DNA of 14,500 nt, taken from Symbiodinium natans. Taxonomy: Eukaryota > Sar > Dinophyceae > Suessiales > Symbiodiniaceae. The notes beneath the pieces are model-generated. The model saw only the letters and a program-made list of their open reading frames with translations. It ran no database searches and was not told the origin of the DNA. The stretch lies in the NCBI GenBank assembly GCA_905221605.1, contig CAJNDS010002689.1, positions 223,001 through 237,500 of the forward strand, written 5' to 3'. How positions within the stretch are numbered: position 1 is the stretch's first letter; the number at the start of each line of letters is the position of its first letter. This document shows positions 1-7,887 of the stretch, in pieces. A program made the translations under genes and the position numbers.

Positions 1-17
1 TGAATCAATAGAACTTC

Positions 18-930
18 CTATTCCCCCTCAAGATCTTCGGGACCCTGAGCTGGGTCCTCACACTCATCTTCGCCAGGCATCTCGTAGTCATCCTCCGTCG
101 TGGCATGCACCTGTCGAGGGTTCATCCCTTTTTGTTTCCACTGGCGATGCTGTTGAGGCCTGTTGGGTGCTTCTTCTTCTCTCTTGACCTTTGGAACAAT
201 GGCCATCAACGCCTTCCTTAGCTTCTCGTACACATACTCACCGCCAGCTGCCGCCACCACTTGCTTACGAAGATCAGCCGACAAGCCAGCCTTCTCCAGG
301 AACCAATAGGCCTGATTGAGCCCGTCGATCTTGGCCCCAATCTCCTCAAGCCGTTTGAAATGTGTACGAAACTCCATGTCATATGCGATGAACTCTTGCC
401 CTGTTGTTCGCCGAAAATCCTTGTAGAAGTCAGTGAGTGCGGTGAAGATACGTAGATGTTCAAGAGGTTCCAACTCCTGCCACAAGTGCTTCAACAGCCT
501 CTCAACCCCTTTTGGGTGCTTCAAGTCATCGAGGTCGAGTGATTCCGTAGCTGTCCATGCTGCCCCACTCAATCTCTCATAATCTCTCCATCAGCTTCTG
601 GGCCCTGCACGAAGGATCTATTCCTGTGGAGCTTTCAAACAACTTGACCCTTCTCTCATACTCCCGCATCGAGCTACTCCCGCTGAATTCAGGAACGTGA
701 TCTTTCCCTGTCTTCGGACTGACCTTGCTACGAGAACTTCCCAGGTCACTTTCACGCTGATCCTGATCATCCAACGTGTCCCCCTCTCTATCCTCTGATG
801 CCCCTGTAGCTTCGGTGGACAACAACGATCCCCGCCGCTGTCCTCCTTCTGTTCTTTCGCCAGCTTGATCAGCAACCGAGCATTCGGTTGCCAAGTCCAT
901 CCTGGCCATTGACACCATAATTCCCCCCAT
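18..930 (-). pseudogene. Ty1/copia-type retrotransposon Gag fragment, frameshifted
   Basis: Two minus-strand pieces of one Gag-like polyprotein. The upstream piece (930-577) ends in an acidic linker followed by DHVPEFSG, MREYERRVKLFE and QKLMERL, then a TGA. The downstream piece (about 572-18) continues at once with LSGAAW and carries the helical Gag core, with VERLLKHLWQELEP, FYKDFRR, AYWFLEKAGLSADLRKQV and AAGGEYVYEKLRKAL. It ends in a basic then acidic tail. From memory this matches the Gag of copia-like elements common in dinoflagellates; no search was possible. The break is a 10-nt duplication at about 566-585. A TAG at 18-20 ends the second piece, but the same frame then reads EVLLI to the window edge, so that stop may also be a mutation inside a longer Gag-Pol. 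No zinc knuckle, protease, integrase, reverse transcriptase or LTR is inside the window. The family call is fairly firm; the exact clade is inference. Confidence 0.75.
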
Positions 931-1183
931 CGGTACTTAGACCAACTTCTTGAATCAGGCCCGTCCCAATAGCCTTGCCACCAATCAGCGGACGATTCCA
1001 CCAATCTTTCTTCCATTGCTCATGTCCTTGCCCGGACTGCACATGATCTGTTTGCGGCGATGGAGCGCTCCACCCGCCATGCTGCCCACTTGGCTGCCAT
1101 ATCCATCTTCCTTCTTCGCTATGCTGTTGCTGATGCCCGCTAGCTGCCGGATCAGAGTTTGCCGTCTTTGTTCCAGAGTTCAT
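869..1183 (-). pseudogene. Probable N-terminal extension of the same Gag
   Basis: A minus-strand open frame upstream of the Gag core encodes a Gln-, Gly- and Trp-rich stretch (HGGWSAPSPQ, then WKKDWWNRPLIGG), a composition usual ahead of the Gag core in dinoflagellate copia elements. It is not in the same frame as the 930-577 piece. Around 900-940 all three minus frames are partly open, and the natural continuation cannot be chosen by eye, so at least one more frameshift is likely here. It could instead be unrelated low-complexity sequence. No LTR or primer-binding site is visible upstream to about 1380. Confidence 0.4.
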
Positions 1184-1384
1184 CTAGAAATTGCTCGTTT
1201 TCCCTGCTCCGCACCACCAATGCAAAGCTTGGCTGAAGCTACTGGCCCATGCATGCGCCGCACGAACTAGCTGCAATCTGTTTTCGCTGTGACCGAGGGC
1301 ATGGCTTCGAATGTGAGCTTTTAAAGCAAATGTCGAACATGTCAAAGCAAAAGTCAACAGGTCAGGATGCTACGCCATCTTTCA

Positions 1385-1436
1385 CACCCCCATGCACCCC
1401 CCCCCCCCCAAAAAAAAAAAAAAAAAATGAAATCTT
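1385..1436. repeat. Poly-C / poly-A homopolymer junction
   Basis: A run of about ten C is followed directly by a run of about eighteen A. It marks the border between the Gag-derived DNA and the repeat block to its right. An A-run at such a border could be a trace of a retroposed insert, but no flanking target-site duplication is obvious. Confidence 0.7.
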
Positions 1437-1442
1437 TCCCCG

Positions 1443-1492
1443 CCCCGCCCCCTTGTGGTTTGGGCCCCCCTGTGGGGTGGTGTGGTTGGGGT
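1443..1492 (+). repeat. About 50-nt direct repeat, left copy
   Basis: A GC-rich unit with the cores TGTGGTTTGGGCCCC and TGTGGGGTGGTGTGG. It recurs almost unchanged at 1725-1777. Each copy runs straight into a telomere-like array: TTTAGGG after this copy, GGGTTTT-type after the other. Confidence 0.85.
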
Positions 1493-1719
1493 TTAGGGTT
1501 TAGGGTTTAGGGTTTAGGGTTTAGGGTTTAGGGTTTAGGGTTTAGGGTTTAGGGTTTAAGGTTTAGGGTTTAGGGTTTAGGGTTTAGGGTTTAGGGTTTA
1601 GGGTTTAGGGTTTAGGGTTTAGGGTTTAGGGTTTAGGGTTTAGGGTTTAGGGATTAGGGATTAGGGATTAGGTTTAGGGTTTAGGGTTTAGGGTTTAGGG
1701 TTTAGGGTTTAGGGTTTAG
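1490..1719 (+). repeat. Interstitial TTTAGGG telomere-type array
   Basis: About thirty head-to-tail copies of TTTAGGG, the telomere repeat of dinoflagellates and many plants and algae. Most copies are perfect. Interruptions include one TTTAAGG unit near 1556 and three GGGATTA-like units near 1651-1672. The G-rich strand is the plus strand. The array is internal, with sequence on both sides, and is bracketed by two copies of a roughly 50-nt direct repeat (1443-1492 and 1725-1777). Confidence 0.95.
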
Positions 1720-1724
1720 GATCC

Positions 1725-1777
1725 GCACCCCGCCCCCCTGTGGTTTGGGCCCCCTGTGGGGTGGTGTGGTTGGGGTT
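1725..1777 (+). repeat. About 50-nt direct repeat, right copy
   Basis: Second copy of the unit at 1443-1492, differing by a few bases in C-run length. It is followed by variant telomere-like units rather than by TTTAGGG. The spacing (about 282 nt) equals one unit plus one whole telomeric array, as a duplicated unit-plus-array module would give. Confidence 0.85.
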
Positions 1778-1831
1778 TGGGGTTTGGGTTTTGGGTTTTG
1801 GGTTTTGGGTTTTGGGTTTTGGGTTTTGGGT

Positions 1832-1912
<81 letters not shown>

Positions 1913-2018
1913 GGTGGAGGGTGGAGGGTTGAGGGTGGAGGGTGGAGGGTGGAGGGTGGAGGGTTGAGGGTTGAGGGTTTTGAGGGTTGAGGCGGTTGAG
2001 GGGTTTAGGGTTTAGGGT
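1778..2018 (+). repeat. Graded variant telomere-like heptamer arrays
   Basis: Successive homogeneous blocks of related heptamers: GGGTTTT-type to about 1829, then GGGTTGA to about 1911, then mixed GGGTGGA and GGGTTGA to about 1970. It finishes with a few irregular units and two TTTAGGG-like units at about 2001-2016. The minus strand reads as Pro/Asn/Gln/Thr-rich peptide repeats, which I take to be an accident of the heptamers. Confidence 0.9.
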
Positions 2019-2276
2019 GTGGTGGGGGGGGGGTGGGGGGTGGGGGGGGGGGGGTGGGGGGGGGGGGTGGGGGGGGGGGTTGGGGGGGGGGGGGGGGGGG
2101 TGGGGGGGGGGGGGGGGGGGGGGGGGGGTGGGGGGGGGGGGGGGGGGGGGGGGTGGGGGGGGGGGGTGGGGGGGGGGGGGTGGGGGGGGGTGGGGGTGGG
2201 GTGGGGGGGGGGGGGGTGGGGGGGGGGGGGGGGGGGTGGGGTGGGGTGGGTGGGGGGGTGGGGGGGGGGGGGGGGT
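2019..2276 (+). repeat. Near-pure G tract with isolated T
   Basis: Roughly 250 nt made almost only of G runs of 3 to over 20 bases split by single T bases. Open frames here (poly-Gly on plus, poly-Pro on minus) are composition artefacts. The tract has very high G-quadruplex potential on the plus strand. Exact run lengths may be unreliable in any assembly. Confidence 0.9.
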
Positions 2277-2296
2277 ACCGACACGCGACACGGAAC

Positions 2297-2336
2297 CATA
2301 CACATACATACATACATACATACATACATACATACA

Positions 2337-2368
<32 letters not shown>

Positions 2369-2369
2369 C

Positions 2370-2460
<91 letters not shown>

Positions 2461-2465
2461 TACAT
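2297..2465 (+). repeat. CATA then CATACA microsatellite
   Basis: About 2297-2347 is a clean tetranucleotide (CATA)n. After a short TATACATA join, about 2350-2465 is a clean hexanucleotide (CATACA)n. The two blocks share most of their bases, so the hexamer probably arose from the tetramer. Long His/Thr or Tyr/Val/Cys open frames across this stretch are not genes. Confidence 0.9.
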
Positions 2466-2665
2466 ATACTACATGTACATTCATACACATACATCTACAT
2501 ATATATATATATACTACATAAACTACTACCATACATACACATACATACACATGTGCATACATCTACATACATATACTACATATACATACATATACATACA
2601 TCTACATATACATATATCTATATAAGACATATCATGCGTATATATATATATATACATACATGTGT
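2466..2665. repeat. Degenerate TA/CATA-rich simple sequence
   Basis: Decayed continuation of the neighbouring microsatellite, with (TA)n stretches near 2498-2513 and 2639-2653 and scattered CATACAT and CTACATA words. No gene or structured RNA was seen. Confidence 0.8.
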
Positions 2666-3340
2666 GTGTAGAACTATATGCAATAACGACGTTCTGCAGC
2701 CAAATTGTGCATGACGCAAGCACAGACGGATCAAAACACATCAACACAGCAATCGGTCCAAGCCTGCATCCAACCTTACGTGCAACTGGCGGAGGCGAAT
2801 CGCTGCTCAAAGATGTGGAACTTCTAGTGTGGTTTTCAGACGCCAACCCCACCAGGGTACCATCACCACCCGCATCCAAAACTGCCCACTTTGCAACTGT
2901 GTGATGAAGACGCGTTTAAACTCAACCGTACTTCTGTGCACATCAATGCGTGTTCGTTACTTGCTGCCGGCTGCAGCTGTCCAGCATTTCGTGGTTCCAC
3001 CTTCATGCGTTCAGTCCATTCTAGGTCTGGAGGCCTCTGAGTCCATTTGGAATTGCCAAAACCGGCGCGGCAATCCGAGCAGCCGAAACTGCTGCAAAGC
3101 CTGGTCCCTTGCTTAAGGGGTGAGGATTGTTGTTGGTACTCTTGGTTTTTTGGGGAGGTTGGGGTGGCTATCGCCTTAGATTTAGTAGGCAAACCTCTAA
3201 TTCTAGTTCTATCTGCACTTTCGTACGAAATCGCGATTGCCTTGGATTTCTAGGAGGCCTCGAATTTCTGCATACGGTAATCGGAAATCCGGCAATCCCT
3301 AGTTTTGTTTTTTCAGGAAAGGCTTGAAACTTGATGTAAT
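2666..3340. other. Unassigned non-repetitive stretch
   Basis: Mixed-composition DNA without recognisable coding sequence. The longest open frames, about 80 to 110 codons on either strand, show no family motif. No repeats shared with the rest of the window were spotted. Exons of an unrecognised gene cannot be excluded. Confidence 0.5.
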
Positions 3341-3425
3341 TCCCCCGCTTGCAAACGGAATGATCCGAGGATGAATGGGCCCATTTCGCTTTTTGGGTCC
3401 CAACCCCCTCCATTTCCATTTGCAA
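3341..3425 (+). repeat. Outlying copy of the GATCCGAGGATGA repeat family
   Basis: Contains in order a C-rich start, TTGCAAACGGAATGATCCGA, GGATGAATGGGCCC, TTTTGGGTC and CCCCTCCATTTCC. The same ordered words occur at 5150-5775 and 6010-6165. The copy is shortened between the second and third word. Nothing in it looks coding. Confidence 0.65.
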
Positions 3426-3429
3426 CATC

Positions 3430-3765
3430 CTTGGTGCGTATAGAAGAAGCGGCTGAGGCGCGAATCAGAAAACGTGCGTCGGGAAACGCGGAGAGGCGAA
3501 TCGCGCTGAATCGGAAATGTCCGGCAGCAATCGGGAACTGTGCTGGGCTGAGTCGCAAAACAGGGGCGGTTGAATCAGAAAAGGAAAGCTCGATGCGGAC
3601 ACGTTCTGTTTGAAAAAGAAAATTTGAAAGTTTGATCCTAAAAGATAAAGTTAGAAAGTTTGGCCATTAAGTCGCGCCGGAAAGACTAAATAAATCAGAA
3701 AACACAGACAGCCCCAAATCAACACCGCGGAAGTTCGAAACGGACCCTCCCTTGGCCTAAGCCTG
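3430..3765. other. Unassigned stretch with scattered GAATCxGAAA words
   Basis: No gene seen. Words such as GAATCAGAAAA, GAATCGGAAA and AATCAGAAAAC recur irregularly at about 3463-3700. A similar bias appears on the opposite strand at about 5000-5095 (TTTTCCGATT, TTTTCGGATTC). This could be a very degenerate dispersed repeat; the evidence is weak. Confidence 0.35.
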
Positions 3766-3770
3766 AAACA

Positions 3771-3975
3771 CCCTAAACCCTGTACCCTAACAAAACCCGA
3801 AACCCTGAAAAAAACCTAAACCCTAAAACCCTGGGAACCTAAACCTAAACCCTAAACCCTAAACCCGAAAAAAACCCTAAACCCTAAACCCTCAAAAAAA
3901 CCTAAAGCCCAAAACCATACAAATCCCTGCGCCCTAAACCCTAAAAACCCCTAAACTCTAAAACCCTAAAAACCA
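3771..3975 (-). repeat. Degenerate telomere-type block I (CCCTAAA on plus)
   Basis: CCCTAAA and its variants (CCTAAA, CCCTGAAA, CCCGAAA, CCCTAAAAA) in loose tandem order. The G-rich strand is the minus strand, opposite to the clean array at 1490-1719. It is heavily mutated, so it is older or under less homogenisation. It ends in the unit that starts at about 3969. Confidence 0.85.
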
Positions 3976-4066
3976 TTTACATAAGTAACAAGATCGATAA
4001 GGCACAGGGGGTTATGGCTTTCCGGATAGGGTCTATTCAAATTCTGAGGGTAGTAGGGGCCTATGG
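3969..4066 (+). repeat. Unit following telomere-type block, copy 1
   Basis: Starts AAAACCATTTACATAAG and includes GATCGATAAGGCA, GGATAGG, TCTATTC and AGTAGGGGCCT. A second copy lies at 4741-4832. Both directly follow a degenerate CCCTAAA block, giving a higher-order period of about 772 nt. Confidence 0.85.
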
Positions 4067-4290
4067 AAAATGGATAGGGGTCTATGCGGCATAGGGGGGA
4101 TAGTATAGGTAGGAATAGGGTCTATGCTTCGGGGTCTATGGAAAAATGGAATACCCATACGTATAGGGGGCAATAGGCAAGTCGGCAGGGCCTACGCATA
4201 GTCTGGCATGCAGACAATAGGTTGACAGCATAGGTACCTATCTAAAAACCCATAGGGTCTATATAGGGGTCTATCGACGCCTGTGATGGA
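4020..4290 (+). repeat. Irregular ATAGGGGTCTATG repeat cluster
   Basis: About ten occurrences of ATAGGG(G)TCTAT, CATAGGG or GGGGTCTATGG words at irregular spacing. They are absent from the equivalent position after copy 2 of the 772-nt repeat, so this cluster expanded in one copy or was lost from the other. No coding potential was seen. Confidence 0.65.
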
Positions 4291-4329
4291 CGGCTACTTG
4301 CCAGACCTATCTTCGAGTAAGAGTTTGAT

Positions 4330-4742
4330 AAGTAAACCCTAAATAAACTCTCAAAACCCCGAAGCCCTAAAACCTAAAGACCCCTGAGCCGTAAACCCTA
4401 AAAAAAACCTAAACTGTAAACCCACAAAACCCTAAACCCTCAAAACCCCTAACCGAACCCTAAACCCTAAAAACCCTAAACCCTAAAAACCCCTAAGCCA
4501 ACAATCCCTAACAACCCCTGAGACCTAAACCCAGAAAACCCAAAACCTCAAACCCCTAAAGCCTAAAACCCAAGAAACCCTAAACCCTAAAATGCCCTAA
4601 GCCCCCAAACCCTGAAAACCCCTAAACCCGAAATCCTAAACCCTCAAAACCCCGAAGCCCAAAACCCTAAAAAACCCTATACCCCGAGCCCAAAAAAAAC
4701 CTAAACCCTAACCCTGAAAAATCCAAAGCCCTAAACCCTAAA
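4330..4742 (-). repeat. Degenerate telomere-type block II (CCCTAAA on plus)
   Basis: About 410 nt of mutated CCCTAAA-type units, with many CCCTAAAA, CCCCTAA and CCCGAA variants, same orientation as block I. It runs directly into copy 2 of the AAAACCATTTACATAAG unit. Confidence 0.85.
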
Positions 4743-4832
4743 AACCATTTACATAAGAATATGGATCGATAAGGCATAGGAATCTGTGGCTTTCTGGATA
4801 GGTTCTATTCTGAGGGAAGTAGGGGCCTGCAG
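4741..4832 (+). repeat. Unit following telomere-type block, copy 2
   Basis: Aligns with 3969-4066 over its full length with scattered substitutions and a short deletion near TCTATTC. After AGTAGGGGCCT the two copies diverge completely, which sets the right edge of the duplicated module. Confidence 0.85.
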
Positions 4833-5149
4833 TTTCGTCGGGCGCTTTGTCGTACAAGCTTTGGAGTTTTGACGGTTTCTGGCTACGGGTTGGATGGGAA
4901 AGCAGATCTACGACTGCGAAGGCGCCTAGCACGAGTCATGTTGGAGCCTCGCTTTTTCACATTCAGCCCTGCCCTGTGTCAGGTTGGGTTCATCCGGTTT
5001 CTCGAATGCAGCCTAGCGTTTTCCGATTGGAGCCGGCCCGTTTTCGGCTTCACGTTGGGCCGATTCGGGCCCCGTTTTCGGATTCACGCTTCACTCGCGG
5101 TGAAAAAACCATGCTGGGGGGGGGGGTGAGAGCGGGGGGCGCAGCACCG
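4833..5149. other. Unassigned stretch
   Basis: No recognisable gene. The part from 4985 to 5095 is rich in TTTTCGG and TTTTCCGATT words that resemble, in reverse complement, words at 3463-3700. A short G run sits at about 5115-5127. Confidence 0.4.
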
Positions 5150-5775
5150 CAATTTGCAAATCTCCATTCCATTTCGCGTTTTGGGTTACGTGCCCTCGAC
5201 TTGCACTGCACAAAGAAAACTCCTTGGTGTCTACAGAAAAGGGGTGGGGGGAGGGGCGCTCGCAAACAGAATGATCCGAGAATGAGCGGGCCCGCATCTC
5301 CTTTCCATCTGTCGTGTTTCGAGTTGCATCCACAGCCATTTGCAAGCAGAACAATGAAGGCATGCCCCTCCAGTTGCAATACAAAAAAGCCTTGGCATGT
5401 GCTTTAGAAAAAGGCCGCGGGGGGGGGGGGGGGGGCAGGCCCCCGCCCATTTGCGAGGATGAATGGCCCCACAACTCCTTTCCATTTGGCAAGCAAAATA
5501 GTCCAAGCATTCGCAGTACAAATAAAATACAAGAGAAGATTGCAAACAGATCCGAAGGATGGGTGCTGGGCCCCTCCGTTCCATTCCTCGTTTTGGGTTG
5601 CAACCCCAACCGCTTGCAAGCAGAATGGTGCAGGCAATGCCCCCTCCATTTGCAACACAAAGCAATAATCCTGGTTCCGTAGACAAAAGCCTCCAGGAGG
5701 TGGGAGTCGTTGCCCTTCCCCCCCCGACCCCATATGCGAACAGAATTGTTTGCAGCCCCAGTCCTTTGCAAGTAC
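5150..5775 (+). repeat. Degenerate tandem repeat family with G/C tracts
   Basis: At least four imperfect units repeat an ordered set of words. The set is a G- or C-run, then TTGCAAACAGAATGATCCGA, GGATGAATGGGCCC, CCTTTCCATT, GTTTTGGGTTGCA, CCATTTGCAAGCAGAA, CCCCTCCATTTGCAACACAA, and CCTTGG...TAGAAAA leading into the next G- or C-run. Anchors of the GATCCGA word fall at 5273 and 5549, with a partial one near 5453. Unit length varies from about 95 to 190 nt. Open frames of 120 to 240 codons cross it on both strands, but they track the repeat and match nothing I know, so I do not call genes. Confidence 0.7.
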
Positions 5776-5789
5776 CATGATGAAGGGAT

Positions 5790-5990
5790 GTCTACTTTCA
5801 AAACCAACGGGTGTTTTTTATATGTTGATGGGAAACCTTTGTGATTTGCTCAAAACTTGACTGAAAAAATCCACATCTTAAAGAGAGCTCTAGATATAGG
5901 ATGTAAGCCCTCTATACTATGATAAAAAAGAACTGTCCATAAATATGCAGATAAATATAATAGATATATATATATATACATGCTTCAAGA
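5790..5990. other. AT-rich stretch with short TA microsatellite
   Basis: Clearly lower in G+C than its surroundings, with a (TA)n run near 5964-5978. No coding sequence or structured RNA was recognised. Confidence 0.6.
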
Positions 5991-6009
5991 GACACATTTG
6001 TGGTCACTG

Positions 6010-6165
6010 TTAGGGGTGCGCCCGCCTTCGCCCCCCCAAAAAAACCCCACCACGAGAATCCAAAGCGAGGGGCGGGGATGGAAGGATCCGAAGATGAGCC
6101 TTTCCATGTCGTGTTTTGGGTAGCAGCCCCGGCCGTGTGCCGAGAAAAGATGCCCTCCATTTTCT
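6010..6165 (+). repeat. Outlying copy of the GATCCGAGGATGA repeat family
   Basis: Begins with a C/A-rich stretch, then GGATCCGAAGATGA, CCTTTCCATGTCGTG, TTTTGGGTAGCAGCCCC and ATGCCCTCCATTTTC, the same order of words as at 5150-5775. It lies just downstream of the last GH3 exon I can place. Confidence 0.65.
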
Positions 6166-6345
6166 CACTTTTTTTTGGAGTCGGGACTGCCGATTCTGAT
6201 TTTTTTTCATGCCCAACCATATATGATGACTGACTTGAAGGGGTTTGGGGACAGCTGGGGAGAGCGGGGCCGGCACAGGAACTACTCATGTCTACATGCT
6301 CGTTCTACATTGATACATGCGTAAACGCCATCGTGATGGCAATCA

Positions 6346-6864
6346 ATCCAGCGGCATTTTGGTCTTGGCAAAGCCTCGGAAAGCGAAGTGAACACGGAAG
6401 TCTTGGCAGTCTTTCCATGACCGCAACCCTCGTCAACAACGTGCTCAGATAAAGTGGAACAACTTGGAGTGCCACCTTTCAGTTGGAAGGGCTCTCCCGC
6501 GGAAGGAGGGAACTCGAGGTAAAGTTGCGCCACCTCAAGCTGCACGATTCCAACATTCACAAGCATGCAAGCGCTTGCCTCTGCTCCAGGACGTGTCCCG
6601 GTGTTCTTGATCACAAAGGTCACGCTCTTTCCTGCAGCTTCACAGCAACGAACATGTGGTAGAGAGAGCTTCCGAGCCCCGGAAACGGCATCTTGGAAAC
6701 CTCCACGGAAGTCGTCTTGAATGTCCAACGAGCTGTACCTTGTAAGGATCCATTTTCGAAGCTCGCATGTCGCATGGTACGATGCACACAATTCCGCTCT
6801 AGACTCTAGGCCAAGCCAAGATGCGCAAAACTGGTGTAGGATAACCCGTGGCCAAAAGGGAAGC
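6346..6864 (-). CDS. GH3 exons l-o: FPFGHGLSYT and FnIII-like domain
   Basis: Exon l (48 nt) encodes FPFGHGLSYTSFAHL, the most recognisable GH3 motif. Exon m encodes KSVTFVIKNTGTRPGAE and exon n VAQLYLEFPPSAGEPFQLK, the two halves of the first strand pair of the fibronectin-III-like domain. Exon o gives FAKTKMPLD, after which this frame meets TGA within a codon, so another intron or a stop follows. A single open frame spans 6917-6282, but it carries exon l in the wrong frame and reads through the l-m, m-n and n-o introns, so it should not be annotated as a gene. Introns are 185, 45 and 101 nt. Confidence 0.8.
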
Positions 6865-6961
6865 CTGTAGCCAAGAGCTCCGTATCTCGATGGTGCATAT
6901 GTAGACCCTATACGCATCTATACGCATACGCATCTTTTGGGGCGCGAAAATATTCCGCGGC

Positions 6962-7849
6962 CTGTCGTGAATTCCAACTGATGCGCTTCGTAAAACCTAT
7001 ATCCAACTTGTAGTCTTTCCTGAGTGCAAATGCCAAACATCCCAACTGGCAGGCGCTTTTCAGAGCTGGCTTGAGAACTCGAAAGCCAAAAAGAAAGCCA
7101 AAAGAGAAAGCCAGGGTGTCTGTGTAGTAGGCATAGGCTGGAGCTTTTGGATCAGGAATTCCCGGGTACTGCGCAGGTGAGAACTGGGTCTCGTTGTCAC
7201 CTTCGCTTTTGAGCTCTACTTACTTGCAAATAGGAGGAGAAGCCTAGCACTTTGTAGCAAGATTGACAGACTAGGACCTTGCTTGCTGTATCAGGACACG
7301 ATACCGTGTAATGGGCTGATTGTCACAGTCCATGGCAGCCGCAACCACAACATCTAGCGCGCGTTCATGCTACCATCTGACTGAATGCTACCGCTGGTGT
7401 CCATTCCATGGCACTGTTCGGAAACGTCAAAGGTAGCTTGCCAGAAGGATTGACGCTGCCAAAGAGGACGTCAGCGATGGCATTGCCAGCTTGTTGCCCA
7501 GGCATGAAATTCGTCACGACGGCCTGTGAGGGCATGACCACCAAGCGACATGCGTCCGGACATGATTATATACTGTTTTTAACTTTATTACCCCGACCAT
7601 GACTGCCTTTGCTCAGCCGAGCCACTGCAACCTGTCTGGACCACGGCAACAACACGGCCCCAGGAGTGGTGACCACGACAACCTGTTCTCAGGTTGGAGC
7701 CAAGAGCCAGCGTTTGCGAGAGAAAAGCGAACAAAAGACTTCAACTGGGATTAACATGATTAACGGTCGACAGATAAGCACACCATGGCAAGCCACTGTT
7801 CTCTCGCCGGCCACGGCCGCAATGGCGCTGACAGCCTGTTCGGGTAGGC
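6962..7849 (-). CDS. GH3 exons g-k: C-terminal half of domain 2
   Basis: Exon g encodes [14 protein letters not shown] and ends in phase 0 before GCTTGC; its 5' edge is uncertain. Exon h (57 nt) encodes [14 protein letters not shown] and SRQVA. Exon i (109 nt) encodes [18 protein letters not shown] and [13 protein letters not shown]. Exon j (89 nt) encodes [17 protein letters not shown] and ends in AYAYYTDTL. Exon k (58 nt) encodes [19 protein letters not shown]. Phases are 0, 0, 1, 0 and 1, and each join gives the residue expected for the family. Donors alternate between GC and GT; all acceptors from h to k are AG|G. Intron lengths run from 92 to 214 nt. Confidence 0.8.
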
Positions 7850-7887
7850 TTCATGATGTCCACGCGGGCACTCCAAGGTAGTGTTGC

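Noticed and set aside
1490-1719. A true chromosome end
   Set aside because: Unrelated sequence and a duplicated flank continue on both sides, so the array is internal.
1716-2714. Long open frames on both strands rich in Pro, Gly, His/Thr or Tyr/Val/Cys
   Set aside because: They come wholly from heptamer arrays, the G tract and CATA/CATACA repeats, and several frames on both strands are open at once.
2662-3192. Open frames of 80-109 codons on both strands
   Set aside because: No motif, no start context, and competing frames on both strands. Length is within chance for this composition.
4847-5807. Open frames up to 238 codons on either strand
   Set aside because: They coincide with a degenerate nucleotide repeat, match no family I know, and occur on both strands in competing frames.
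6282-6917. Single 211-codon minus-strand open frame as a gene
   Set aside because: It contains GH3 exons m and n in frame, but exon l (FPFGHGLSYT) only in another frame, and it reads through splice-like intervals. It is better explained as several exons.
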